Shown in pieces: positions 1 to 6,766 of a DNA stretch of 11,746 nt. The notes beneath the pieces were generated by a model that was given only the letters and a program-made list of their open reading frames with translations, searched no databases and was not told where the DNA came from. Within the stretch, counting starts at the first letter, position 1. Each line of letters opens with the position of its first letter. This stretch comes from QALR01 sp900552255 (lineage in GTDB: Bacteria > Bacillota > Clostridia > Oscillospirales > CAG-272), in assembly GCA_048526005.1 (NCBI GenBank), contig DBFVEH010000020.1:1-11746 (forward strand), given 5' to 3'. The position numbers and the translations under genes are program-made.

Positions 1-94
1 AGAACACGGCGATCATGACGCCGGCGAGAATCGCAATGACGGCGATCACGATGACGAGCTCTACCAGCGTAAAGCCCCTCTTCTTTTCTTTCAT
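1..94 (-). CDS. Type IV prepilin (N-terminal fragment, runs off window)
   Basis: The first 31 codons read MKEKKRGFTLVELVIVIAVI and continue as a hydrophobic helix with AILAGVM. This is the classic class III signal of type IV pilins and pseudopilins: a short basic leader, cleavage by prepilin peptidase after Gly7, Phe8 as the methylated N-terminal residue of the mature protein, and Glu12 (Glu5 of the mature form) needed for assembly. The helix both anchors the subunit in the membrane and packs in the pilus core. A GGAGGA ribosome binding site lies at 106-101, six bases before the ATG at 94, so the start is firm. The globular C-terminal domain is outside the window, so a major pilin, minor pilin or competence pseudopilin (ComGC type) cannot be told apart. 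Its own promoter (299-270) and a structured leader precede it. Confidence 0.9.
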   Translation of the reverse strand, partial: MKEKKRGFTLVELVIVIAVIAILAGVMIAVF

Positions 95-159
95 GGGTTT
101 TCCTCCTATGTATAATGATATTGTGTTTTTCCACGGCGGAAGCCCCATCTTTCTACAAC

Positions 160-189
160 AAAAAACGAGGTACCCCGTGAGGGGGTACC
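160..189 (-). terminator. Intrinsic terminator/attenuator in the prepilin leader
   Basis: On the minus strand an 8-bp perfect stem, GGTACCCC with GGGGTACC (189-182 and 176-169), closes a 5-nt loop. It is followed by TCG and a run of six T (165-160), the form of a rho-independent terminator. It lies between the prepilin promoter and the prepilin start. It could end read-through from folD, since nothing better is seen after folD. It could also attenuate transcription from the prepilin promoter. Both arms are built from the tandem 15-bp repeat. Confidence 0.6.
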
Positions 190-198
190 CCGTGAGGG
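169..198. repeat. Two tandem copies of a 15-bp unit
   Basis: The unit GGTACCCCGTGAGGG occurs twice back to back (169-183 and 184-198). Each copy can fold on itself (CCCC, GTGA loop, GGGG), and the junction of the two makes the 8-bp terminator stem. Only two copies exist, so it is a small tandem duplication and not an array. Confidence 0.85.
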
Positions 199-256
199 GG
201 CGTTTCCCGCGCACTTATCGTGCGCGTCAAACGCCCCGAATTGCCGAAAGCAATTC
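197..256 (-). promoter_or_regulatory. Stacked hairpins in the 5' leader of the prepilin mRNA
   Basis: Two strong hairpins lie just downstream of the minus-strand promoter. The first pairs 256-250 with 244-238 (GAATTGC/GCAATTC, loop TTTCG). The second is a two-part stem: outer 237-229 with 205-197 (GGGGCGTTT/AAACGCCCC) and inner 226-220 with 214-208 (CGCGCAC/GTGCGCG) around a 5-nt loop, separated by a 2x2 internal mismatch. The second stem's distal arm abuts and partly competes with the repeat that forms the terminator. The layout resembles a transcription attenuator or riboswitch expression platform. I recognise no known riboswitch consensus in it. Confidence 0.5.
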
Positions 257-269
257 CTTGCTGTTTCCC

Positions 270-299
270 ATTATATCACATTCTTCTTCTTTTTGTCAA
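270..299 (-). promoter_or_regulatory. Sigma-A-type promoter for the prepilin gene
   Basis: On the minus strand TTGACA (299-294) and TATAAT (275-270) are both perfect consensus hexamers, separated by 18 bp. Transcription would start near 263, giving a leader of about 170 nt before the prepilin ATG at 94. It lies outside the folD coding region. Confidence 0.8.
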
Positions 300-371
300 T
301 CGCTCCGCTTTGCTATTTTTGCCTTTTTTCATGCCTTTTTTGATTTTAATCCTGTCGGCAATCCGAAAAAA

Positions 372-1226
372 TCATTTCTTTTCATGCGCGAGCCGTGCGG
401 CGGTGACGGTATTTCGGAGCAGCATCGTAATGGTCATAGGGCCGACGCCGCCCGGCACCGGCGTAATATACCCGGCAATCTCGGACACCGCGGCATAATC
501 CACGTCTCCGGTGAGCTTTCCGTCCGGTCTGCGATTCATCCCGACGTCGATTACCACGGCGCCGGGCTTCACCATATCCGCCGTGATAAAATCCGCTTTG
601 CCGATCGCCACAACAAGGATATCCGCTCCGCGGCAGACCTCGGCGAGGTTCCGCGTCCGGGAATGACAGATTGTCACCGTCGCATTGGCGTGGAGCAGCA
701 GCATCGCCTGCGGCTTGCCTACGATATTGCTTCTCCCGACGACGACCGCGCTTTTTCCCTCGATCTCGATTCCGGAGCGCCGCAGAAGCTCCATAACGCC
801 TGCGGGCGTACACGGGAGGAATCGGTAATCGCCGAGCATGATTCTGCCGACGTTGGCCTCGCTGAACGCGTCCACGTCCTTATCCGGAGAGATCGCCGCG
901 ATCACGGCGCTCTCGTCGATATGGCGCGGCAGCGGAAGCTGAACCAAAATCCCGTTGATCTCCGGACGGGCGTTGAGCTCGGCGATCTTCGCAAGCAGCT
1001 CCGCCTCGGACGTGCTCTCCGGCAGCTCGAGGATCTCGGAATAAATGCCGACCTCGGCGCATGCCCGTCCCTTATTGCGCACGTATATCTTTGAAGCGGG
1101 ATCCTCCCCTACGATAATGACCGCAAGTCCGGGAACGATTCCCTGCTCCGCCAAAGCGTTTACCTCCTCCGCGATTTCCGCCCTTAGCTCGGAGGATATT
1201 TTCTTTCCGTCAATGATCTGTGCCAT
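372..1226 (-). CDS. folD: Bifunctional methylene-THF dehydrogenase / methenyl-THF cyclohydrolase
   Basis: Cytoplasmic enzyme of one-carbon metabolism. It oxidises 5,10-methylene-tetrahydrofolate with NADP to the methenyl form and hydrolyses that to 10-formyl-tetrahydrofolate. The 284-residue product has normal family length. Seen in order: catalytic YVRNK with Lys52, the substrate-side ILVQLPLP (93-100) and PCTPAG (138-143), the dinucleotide-binding segment GRSNIVGKP (164-172), and the signature PGGVGPMT (258-265). The ATG at 1226 is chosen because the E. coli enzyme begins in the same way and a GAGGAG site lies about 10 nt upstream; the open frame extends further only into arginine-rich sequence antisense to nothing conserved. 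The start overlaps the end of lgt by 17 nt, so its ribosome binding site sits inside lgt and translation is probably coupled. It is the last gene of the ymfF-ymfH-lgt-folD operon. Confidence 0.96.
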   Translation of the reverse strand: MAQIIDGKKISSELRAEIAEEVNALAEQGIVPGLAVIIVGEDPASKIYVRNKGRACAEVGIYSEILELPESTSEAELLAKIAELNARPEINGILVQLPLPRHIDESAVIAAISPDKDVDAFSEANVGRIMLGDYRFLPCTPAGVMELLRRSGIEIEGKSAVVVGRSNIVGKPQAMLLLHANATVTICHSRTRNLAEVCRGADILVVAIGKADFITADMVKPGAVVIDVGMNRRPDGKLTGDVDYAAVSEIAGYITPVPGGVGPMTITMLLRNTVTAARLAHEKK

Positions 1227-2397
1227 CTTCACTCTTCTCCTCTGCATCCGGTCCGTCCGTTTCAAGAGGGACGTCCGTTTCCGATTTTTCTTCCGGCTCC
1301 GGCGCTGCGGGCGCCGGCATATCACCGGCGCCGGTTCCCGGCCCACCGGATATCTCAGCCGTTCCGCCTTCTCCGGCGTCCGGATCCGACTGCGGTGCTT
1401 CCTGCGCATTTTCCTGCGGCGCCGGGCCGCTCGCATCCGGCTCCGCCGTCTCTTCCGTCGGCTCCGCGCTCTGTGCGGCGTTCTCCGAAGATCCGAGCAG
1501 CGCCGGGATAGTCACGATCTCGCCCATTTCAATAACTCCCGCCGCGGACAGCTTCTTATATCTGCTTCGAAGCAGGAAAGCAAACGGGACAATCACGACG
1601 ACAAGAACAAAGGAAAGCAGGGAGGACACCCGAACGCTTCCGAGCATCAGCGAATCCGTGCGCAGAAGCTCGATAAAGGCACGGCCAAGTCCGTACCAAG
1701 CGAAATACCACATGGTGACCTCCCCGTGATATTTCCGCTTTTTATAGAACACATTGATGAGAATAAAGCCAACGAGATTCCAAAGCGATTCATATAAAAA
1801 CGTCGGATGCACATAGATCATCTGGTAATTCGTTTCATAGTTGCAAAGCCCCATGCGCCAAGGAAGCGTCGTTTCCGAACCGAACGCCTCTCCGTTGCAG
1901 AAATTTCCCCATCTCCCGATGATCTGACCGAGCATGACGCCGGGAACAATCATATCGGTAAGCTTGAAAAATCCGATTTTTTTGCGTCTCGACATCAGAT
2001 AGACCGCAAGTGCGCCGCCGATGATGCCCCCATAAATCGCAAGTCCGCCGTTCCAAATGGCGACGATATTATAGAGAGTGCCGCCTAAATTCTCCCAAAA
2101 AGTACCGCCGGTCTCCAAAAATCCGCCGAAAAAGATCACGAAATACAGTCTTGCGCCGATCACCGCGGTGATCACAGTCACAAGAGTGATATCGAGAATA
2201 TCGTCAAAGGAAATCCACACCTTTCTCGCGCGATACGCAAAATAGCCGAAGCCCGCGAAAATGCCGATGCAGATGATAATGCCGTACCACATGACTGTAA
2301 CGGGAAAATCGCCGATGTTGAACGACAGCGCCACGCCGTCGATCGTAAACTCCCCGATCCCAAGTCCCGGAAACGAAATCGTTGATATACGTCCCAT
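1210..2397 (-). CDS. lgt: Prolipoprotein diacylglyceryl transferase with long C-terminal tail
   Basis: Membrane enzyme that moves diacylglycerol from phosphatidylglycerol to the lipobox cysteine of prolipoproteins, the first step of lipoprotein maturation. Seen: several membrane segments from about residue 37 to 275, GGLAIYGG (117-124; tyrosine where E. coli has histidine), the family signature GRWGNFCNGEAFG (161-173) with its essential Arg and Asn, HPTFLYES (197-204) and GRAFIELLRTDSL (238-250). The ATG at 2397 has AAAGGAG at good spacing; a TTG five codons upstream is less likely. At 395 residues it is about 100 longer than usual. From about residue 300 to the end it is low-complexity Glu, Asp, Pro, Ala, Gly and Thr with no recognised domain, probably a disordered cytoplasmic tail. 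Actinobacterial Lgt proteins are known for such tails; in a Firmicute this is less usual. Third gene of its operon. Confidence 0.95.
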   Translation of the reverse strand: MGRISTISFPGLGIGEFTIDGVALSFNIGDFPVTVMWYGIIICIGIFAGFGYFAYRARKVWISFDDILDITLVTVITAVIGARLYFVIFFGGFLETGGTFWENLGGTLYNIVAIWNGGLAIYGGIIGGALAVYLMSRRKKIGFFKLTDMIVPGVMLGQIIGRWGNFCNGEAFGSETTLPWRMGLCNYETNYQMIYVHPTFLYESLWNLVGFILINVFYKKRKYHGEVTMWYFAWYGLGRAFIELLRTDSLMLGSVRVSSLLSFVLVVVIVPFAFLLRSRYKKLSAAGVIEMGEIVTIPALLGSSENAAQSAEPTEETAEPDASGPAPQENAQEAPQSDPDAGEGGTAEISGGPGTGAGDMPAPAAPEPEEKSETDVPLETDGPDAEEKSEDGTDH

Positions 2398-2412
2398 GCT
2401 TTCTCCTTTCAA

Positions 2413-2523
2413 TCATAGCCTTCCAAAGTCTCGAAGCCCGCCGCTGTATGCGTCACGTCGGAGAAGACCCCGAAATAGGATCATCAGGACGGCAAAGCGC
2501 CGTCCCCGCCGGCTTCTGTCCAT
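2413..2523 (-). CDS. Possible 36-residue small ORF between ymfH and lgt
   Basis: An ATG one base after the ymfH stop opens a 36-codon frame that ends 15 bases before the lgt ATG, so it fills the gap almost exactly. The product begins MDRSRRGRRFAVLMILFRGL and is rich in arginine (10 of 36), with a short hydrophobic stretch at about 10-17. I recognise no family. No ribosome binding site is visible; translation could only come from re-initiation after ymfH. It uses AGA, CGG, CGA and AGG arginine codons, unlike the neighbouring genes, which favours a chance open frame. A GGACGGC/GCCGTCC hairpin (2487-2505) lies within it but lacks a T-run, so it is not a convincing terminator. Confidence 0.2.
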   Translation of the reverse strand: MDRSRRGRRFAVLMILFRGLLRRDAYSGGLRDFGRL

Positions 2524-2524
2524 T

Positions 2525-3811
2525 TTATTTTTGAACGGGATTTACCACGCTCATCGCGTAATAGTCCTCATGGAAAAGCTTCTCAAACAGTTCTTCCGCC
2601 TCTTCAAAGGTCACAGCTTTCAGCGCCTCGCCGTAATCGAACGGGTCGCAGTCGTCATGGATCATATAGGTGAAGGACTGCGCGAGCTTCGTAGAATCGA
2701 ACATTTTGATATAAGAGGCGTAGGATGCTCTTTTGATCCTGTCGAAATCCTCGCGGGAGAGCCCCTCCCGCCGATTCTTTTCAACATAGGAAACAAATTT
2801 TCCGTATACCGCCTCGGGATCGTCCGTTTCGCCCTCCAAAAGGATTTTCGAGCTGTCGCGTCCGTGGTCGTAGCCGGCGTCAAAGCCGTTTACAAGTCCG
2901 CTCTCATATACGTCGATGGCAAACGGCGAGGTGGGACCGAACAGCATGTCGGTGAGAATCCCCATCTCCGTCTTTTTTTTCATTCTCACACGGCTGTCGG
3001 AGGAAATATCGATATCCTTGACGCCGATGAGGAACATCGGCTTTGCCACTTCAAATTCCGCCGAGGTGCGCTTTTTGAAAACCTCCGGCTTTTCGGAATA
3101 ATAATTGCGCACGATTGTTTTCTGCTCGCGCTCCGGCAGGATGCGGTCTACGGCGTCAAGCACCATTTCCATATCCGCGCGGCCGGACACGCACAGCGTC
3201 ATATTGGAGAAATTATAAAACGTATAATAGCAGTCATAGAGAAGCTCCGGCGTGATTTCGGCGATGGACTCCACCGTGCCGGCCACGTTGATGCGCGTCT
3301 GATTCTTCTCATACATCGCTTCCAACAGATTATAATAGATGGCGGAGCCGGGATTGTCCTCATACATCCGGATTTCCTGCCCGATGATGCCGCGTTCCTT
3401 TTCCACGTTTTCCGGCGTAAAATAGGGCTTCGACACATAATCGAGAAGGATTTCGAGATTCTCCTTCAGATGCTCCGTGCAGGAGAATAGATACGAGGTC
3501 ATCGTGCCGGAGGTGAAGGCGTTGGCATTCGCGCCGTACTTCGCGAATCGGGAAAAGGTATCCACCCCGTCCTCATTTTCAAACATTTTGTGCTCGAGAT
3601 AATGCGCGATGCCGTCCGGCACCTCATGAAATTCCGCCTCGCCCTCGAGCTTGAAGCAATTGTCGATGGCGCCGTACTTTGTCGAAAACATGGCAAAGCT
3701 CGTGGCAAAGTCCTTGGGTATCACATAAATCTCAAGTCCGTTTTTATGCTTCGTATAATAATATTTTTCGCCGAAATCCGTCGTTCTTCCCGTTATTCTT
3801 TTGTCGTTCAT
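2525..3811 (-). CDS. ymfH: M16 (insulinase-like) zinc peptidase, YmfH type
   Basis: A 428-residue protein of peptidase family M16. The inverted zinc motif HxxEH is present as H70-Y-L-E73-H74 in GIAHYLEHKMFE, and a glutamate in QEIRMYED (145-152) can supply the third zinc ligand at the usual distance. The C-terminal half is the second M16 domain. It should be the catalytic member of a pair with the gene upstream, as in other M16 heterodimers (one zinc-bearing subunit, one without). Bacillus ymfF/ymfH is the nearest named pair; database names link these to EF-P modification, but the substrate is not known from this sequence. The start overlaps the previous stop in an ATGA, with AGGAGG about 10 nt upstream. 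Likely cytoplasmic: no signal peptide is seen. Next in the operon is lgt. Confidence 0.88.
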   Translation of the reverse strand: MNDKRITGRTTDFGEKYYYTKHKNGLEIYVIPKDFATSFAMFSTKYGAIDNCFKLEGEAEFHEVPDGIAHYLEHKMFENEDGVDTFSRFAKYGANANAFTSGTMTSYLFSCTEHLKENLEILLDYVSKPYFTPENVEKERGIIGQEIRMYEDNPGSAIYYNLLEAMYEKNQTRINVAGTVESIAEITPELLYDCYYTFYNFSNMTLCVSGRADMEMVLDAVDRILPEREQKTIVRNYYSEKPEVFKKRTSAEFEVAKPMFLIGVKDIDISSDSRVRMKKKTEMGILTDMLFGPTSPFAIDVYESGLVNGFDAGYDHGRDSSKILLEGETDDPEAVYGKFVSYVEKNRREGLSREDFDRIKRASYASYIKMFDSTKLAQSFTYMIHDDCDPFDYGEALKAVTFEEAEELFEKLFHEDYYAMSVVNPVQK

Positions 3812-5091
3812 TTGGAAGAATCCTCCTTTCCGCAGAGGAAATAATAGGTGTCGAGCTTGATATCCTGCGCCATACGGACGATTTCCTCCTTCGTCACGGC
3901 ACGGAACCGTTCGATCTTCTCCTCCGGCGTCAGGATTTCCTCGTTCATCACACAGGCAAAATACCAGTTCACGAGGGAATTTGTGCTGTCGCCCACGCGG
4001 CCTGCGGAATCGATCAGCGCAAGCTTTGCGTCCGCGATTTCTCCCTCCGTGATTTCCCCGTTTTTCATATGGTCGAGCTGAGCGAGGATCTCATCCACCG
4101 CCTTTTTCTCATTGGCAAACTCGATGCCGGAATTTACCGTCATATAGCCCTTTTGGCCGTTCTCCGAGGAGGAGCAGTAATAGCAAAGGCTCAGCTTTTC
4201 GCGCACATTGAGGAACAGCTTGCTCGTCACGCCCGCGCCGTATACCGTATTGAGCACCTGCATGACGTGATAATCCCCGTCCGAGACGGAATGTCCCGTG
4301 AAAAATCCGAGGGAGAGCTTTCCCTGCGTGATATTCTGACGCTCATAGACCGTTTTCACTTCCTCACGCGGCTTTGTCAGCACCGTCGTTTCCAGTCGGT
4401 ATGGCTCCGCGCGTGAAATTCGAGCAAACATAGCGGCGAAGCGTCCCGAAAGAGCGGCAAAATCGAAATTGCCCACGGCAAAGATTTCGATACGCGCGCG
4501 GGCGAGGACCTCACGATACTGCGCCATAAGGCAGTTTGGGCAAATCGCCGACACCGCCTCCGCAGTGCCAAGCTCCGAGAGCCCGAAGGCATCGCCCTCG
4601 AACATCTCCTCGACAAGGCGCGTCATCGCGTAGCGGCGCTTATCATTGACCTGCGCGCGGATGTCGTCCATGAGCATCCGCTTTTCACTTTCGACATATT
4701 CCTCACGGAATACGCCGTCCTCCGTCACGGGATGGAACAGGATATCCTCCAAAAGCGCCATCGCCCGCCCCGTGATATCCATGCCGTCGATCGCATACCG
4801 ATTCTCCAAAAGATTCATGCGAAGCTCAAGGATTTGGAGGTCGCCTCTTTTATACACGCTGTCAGAGATATCGGTGTCGTAAATCGATTCCTCCTCGCGG
4901 CGGATCTTTCCGATATCCGGATAATGTTCGCTTCCCCTGAGCAGCACAGGAAACAAAAGCGCGTTCTTCGCCGCCGTGTCCGCCGAAAGCGGCACGATAA
5001 AGCGTATCGAGATCAAATTTGCTTTGAACTTCGTTTCGCGAACCGCGTTAAAATAAATACTGTTTGCAAGTTCTTTTCGTTCAAAAGACAT
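3808..5091 (-). CDS. ymfF: M16 peptidase homologue lacking the zinc motif, YmfF type
   Basis: A 427-residue M16-fold protein. In the N-terminal domain, where HxxEH is expected, the sequence reads LLFPVLLRGSEHYPD (46-60), so the zinc site is absent and it should not cut peptides alone. The C-terminal domain keeps the family segment SKLFLNVREKLSLCYY (about 290-305), whose Arg and Tyr bind substrate in M16 enzymes, and a DSTNSLVNWYF stretch typical of YmfF-type members. It most likely forms a heterodimer with the zinc-bearing YmfH-like protein encoded directly after it (4-nt overlap). The ATG at 5091 is preferred over an upstream GTG at 5130: it fits the family start, the -10 box lies at 5143-5138, and a GTG at 5130 would fall almost on the transcription start. 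First gene of the operon. Confidence 0.85.
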   Translation of the reverse strand: MSFERKELANSIYFNAVRETKFKANLISIRFIVPLSADTAAKNALLFPVLLRGSEHYPDIGKIRREEESIYDTDISDSVYKRGDLQILELRMNLLENRYAIDGMDITGRAMALLEDILFHPVTEDGVFREEYVESEKRMLMDDIRAQVNDKRRYAMTRLVEEMFEGDAFGLSELGTAEAVSAICPNCLMAQYREVLARARIEIFAVGNFDFAALSGRFAAMFARISRAEPYRLETTVLTKPREEVKTVYERQNITQGKLSLGFFTGHSVSDGDYHVMQVLNTVYGAGVTSKLFLNVREKLSLCYYCSSSENGQKGYMTVNSGIEFANEKKAVDEILAQLDHMKNGEITEGEIADAKLALIDSAGRVGDSTNSLVNWYFACVMNEEILTPEEKIERFRAVTKEEIVRMAQDIKLDTYYFLCGKEDSSK

Positions 5092-5137
5092 TTGCCTATA
5101 TCCTTTCACATAAATTATAAAGATTTCCACATATTAT

Positions 5138-5165
5138 ATTATACCAATAATTATGAAATTTTCAA
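5138..5165 (-). promoter_or_regulatory. Promoter of the ymfF-ymfH-lgt-folD operon
   Basis: On the minus strand TTGAAA (5165-5160) and TATAAT (5143-5138) are separated by 16 bp. Transcription would start near 5131, about 40 nt before the ymfF ATG. The surrounding sequence is very AT-rich, in contrast to the genes. Confidence 0.7.
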
Positions 5166-5208
5166 CGCTTTTCATAATATTTCTTCCGTTTAGCCCGTCC
5201 GAAATCGA

Positions 5209-5223
5209 ATTTACAAAGTAAAT
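5209..5223. repeat. Inverted repeat between divergent promoters
   Basis: ATTTAC, AAA, GTAAAT is a perfect 6-bp inverted repeat with a 3-bp centre. It lies between the two divergent promoters and could be an operator serving either side. A related half, CCATTTACAAAA, recurs at the -35 box of the nfeD promoter (5244-5254). No regulator is assigned. Confidence 0.35.
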
Positions 5224-5245
5224 CCATTTTTAATTCAAAATTCCA

Positions 5246-5274
5246 TTTACAAAACCATGAATTTATGATATGAT
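5246..5274 (+). promoter_or_regulatory. Promoter of nfeD and the SPFH gene
   Basis: TTTACA (5246-5251) and TATGAT (5269-5274) are separated by 17 bp, a good sigma-A match, with an A/T-rich upstream stretch that could act as an UP element. An overlapping TATGAT at 5264-5269 is a weaker alternative because of spacing. Start of transcription is expected near 5281. Confidence 0.7.
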
Positions 5275-5305
5275 AAGACTATAAAACCTGAAAGGGGGAT
5301 TTATC

Positions 5306-5737
5306 ATGGAATATATGCCGTTTGTTTGGCTCGGCGTGATCATTTTGGCGGTGATTCTCGAGGCCTCTACCTGTGCGCTCGTCTCCATTTGGTTTATACC
5401 GGCGGCCGTTGTCTCTTTGATTTTATCGTTTTTCCCGGTTCCCTTATGGATTCAGATCACAATCTTTGTGGTATGCTCGGCGCTGCTGCTTGTGTTCACA
5501 AAGGTCATCTTCAAAAAGACCCTCGGATTGAAACGAGTCGCAACCAATGCGGACGCCGTGATCGGAGAGGAAGCGATCGTCACGGAGCCCATCGACAACA
5601 TCGAGGGGGTAGGACAGGTCAAGGTGAAAGGACAGATTTGGACAGCCCGTTCCTATGACAAGGACACAAAATATGAAAAGGGTGAAATTTTAAACGTCGT
5701 CGCCATCGAGGGTGTCAAGCTGATCTGCAAAAAATAA
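5306..5737 (+). CDS. Short NfeD family membrane protein
   Basis: A 143-residue protein of the short NfeD class. Three hydrophobic segments (about 5-22, 24-43, 46-66) form the membrane part. From about residue 82 follows a soluble OB-fold-like domain with the family pattern NADAVIGEEAIVTE, EGVGQVKVKGQIWTARS (101-116) and a final VVAIEGVKLI strand. It lacks the N-terminal serine protease domain of long NfeD proteins. NfeD proteins are typically encoded beside an SPFH protein and thought to act with it in membrane microdomains; the next gene, 35 bp downstream on the same strand, is such a partner. Ribosome binding site AAAGGGGG (5291-5298) lies 7 nt before the ATG. The exact cellular role is not established from the sequence. 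Confidence 0.9.
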   Translation: MEYMPFVWLGVIILAVILEASTCALVSIWFIPAAVVSLILSFFPVPLWIQITIFVVCSALLLVFTKVIFKKTLGLKRVATNADAVIGEEAIVTEPIDNIEGVGQVKVKGQIWTARSYDKDTKYEKGEILNVVAIEGVKLICKK

Positions 5738-5772
5738 AATTACATATCAAGGAAAAAGAGAGGTGCTTTATT

Positions 5773-6720
5773 ATGGAATGGATTATCATCGGTATCGTCG
5801 TCGCAGTTGTTCTCATTATCCTCATTGCAAACATCAACATCGTCCCGCAGGCACGCGCTTATGTCGTGGAGCGGCTCGGAACCTATCACGCGACATGGCA
5901 CACCGGCTTCCATTGGAAGATTCCGTTCGTCGAGAGAATCGCCAAAAAAATCTCCCTCATGGAGCAGGTGGCGGACTTCCAGCCGCAGGCCGTCATCACA
6001 AAGGATAATGTCAAAATGCAGATCGACACGGTTGTTTTCTTCCAGATCACCGACTGTAAGCTCTTCACCTACGGCGTAGAGGCGCCGATCGCCGCGATTG
6101 AAAATCTCACGGCGACCACACTGCGTAATATCATCGGCGAGCTTGAGCTCGACAGCACGCTGACCTCGCGCGATATCATCAATACGAAAATGCGTGCGAT
6201 CCTCGACGAAGCGACCGACCCATGGGGAATCAAGGTCAACCGCGTCGAGCTGAAAAACATCATCCCGCCCCGCGAAATTCAGGACGCGATGGAAAAGCAG
6301 ATGAAGGCGGAACGCGAGCGCCGTGAGCTGATCCTCCGGGCCGAGGGTGAAAAGAATTCCACGATCCTCGTCGCCGAAGGCAAAAAACAGGCGATGATTC
6401 TCGATGCTGAGGCGCAGAAGCAAAGACAAATCCTTCTCGCGGAAGCGGAAAAGGAATCGAGAATCCGGGAAGCCGAAGGCGAAGCGGAAGCCATCCTGAA
6501 AGTGCAGGAGGCTACCGCGGAGGGTATCAAGAAGATCAACGAAGCCGCTCCGTCCGAAAAGGTCATCGCTATCAAGAGTCTCGAAGCCTTTGAAAAGGCC
6601 GCCGACGGAAAAGCGACCAAGATCATCATTCCGAGCGAGATCCAGTCTCTCGCCGGACTTGCCGCGAGCGTCAAAGCGCTGGTAACGGACGAAACGGGCA
6701 AAGAGGTCTCCTCAAAATAA
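5773..6720 (+). CDS. SPFH/stomatin-like membrane protein (QmcA/paraslipin type)
   Basis: A 315-residue stomatin/prohibitin family scaffold protein. It has one N-terminal membrane segment (about 3-20), an SPFH domain (about 25-180) starting with VPQARAYVVERLGTY and including GFHWKIPFVERI (45-56) and WGIKVNRVELKNIIPP (151-166), then a long charged Ala/Glu/Lys helix (about 175-258), very probably a coiled coil for oligomerisation, and a hydrophobic C-terminal patch around IIIPSEIQSLAGLAASV (284-300). Such proteins build large membrane rings, organise lipid domains and in E. coli (QmcA, HflK/C) bind the protease FtsH. The start at 5773 has AGAGAGG about 9 nt upstream. It is co-transcribed with nfeD and ends at the terminator 10 bp downstream. 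Confidence 0.93.
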   Translation: MEWIIIGIVVAVVLIILIANINIVPQARAYVVERLGTYHATWHTGFHWKIPFVERIAKKISLMEQVADFQPQAVITKDNVKMQIDTVVFFQITDCKLFTYGVEAPIAAIENLTATTLRNIIGELELDSTLTSRDIINTKMRAILDEATDPWGIKVNRVELKNIIPPREIQDAMEKQMKAERERRELILRAEGEKNSTILVAEGKKQAMILDAEAQKQRQILLAEAEKESRIREAEGEAEAILKVQEATAEGIKKINEAAPSEKVIAIKSLEAFEKAADGKATKIIIPSEIQSLAGLAASVKALVTDETGKEVSSK

Positions 6721-6729
6721 TCAAGATCA

Positions 6730-6766
6730 CAAGAAAAAAGCCGTCCTGCGGACGGCTTTTTTCTTG
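6730..6766 (+). terminator. Terminator of the nfeD-SPFH operon
   Basis: A perfect 17-bp inverted repeat (6730-6746 with 6750-6766) has the core GCCGTCC, TGC, GGACGGC, flanked by six A on the left and six T on the right. It works as an intrinsic terminator on the plus strand and by symmetry also on the minus strand. Confidence 0.93.

Noticed and set aside
169..198. CRISPR-like repeat
   Set aside because: Only two adjacent 15-bp copies without spacers, and no cas genes in the window.
95..263. c-di-GMP riboswitch upstream of the prepilin gene
   Set aside because: I looked for the conserved GEMM core (CACAGGGCAAACC-like and the GCAAAGCC tract) and did not find it in the minus-strand leader. A different sensor remains possible.
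15..1094. A 359-codon plus-strand open frame across the prepilin start and folD
   Set aside because: It is antisense to folD and prepilin, whose family motifs and ribosome binding sites are clear. The translated product has no recognisable family and crosses the promoter and terminator region.
2487..2505. Hairpin GGACGGC/GCCGTCC between ymfH and lgt as a terminator
   Set aside because: It has no T-run on the minus strand and lgt has no visible promoter of its own, so the operon probably reads through.
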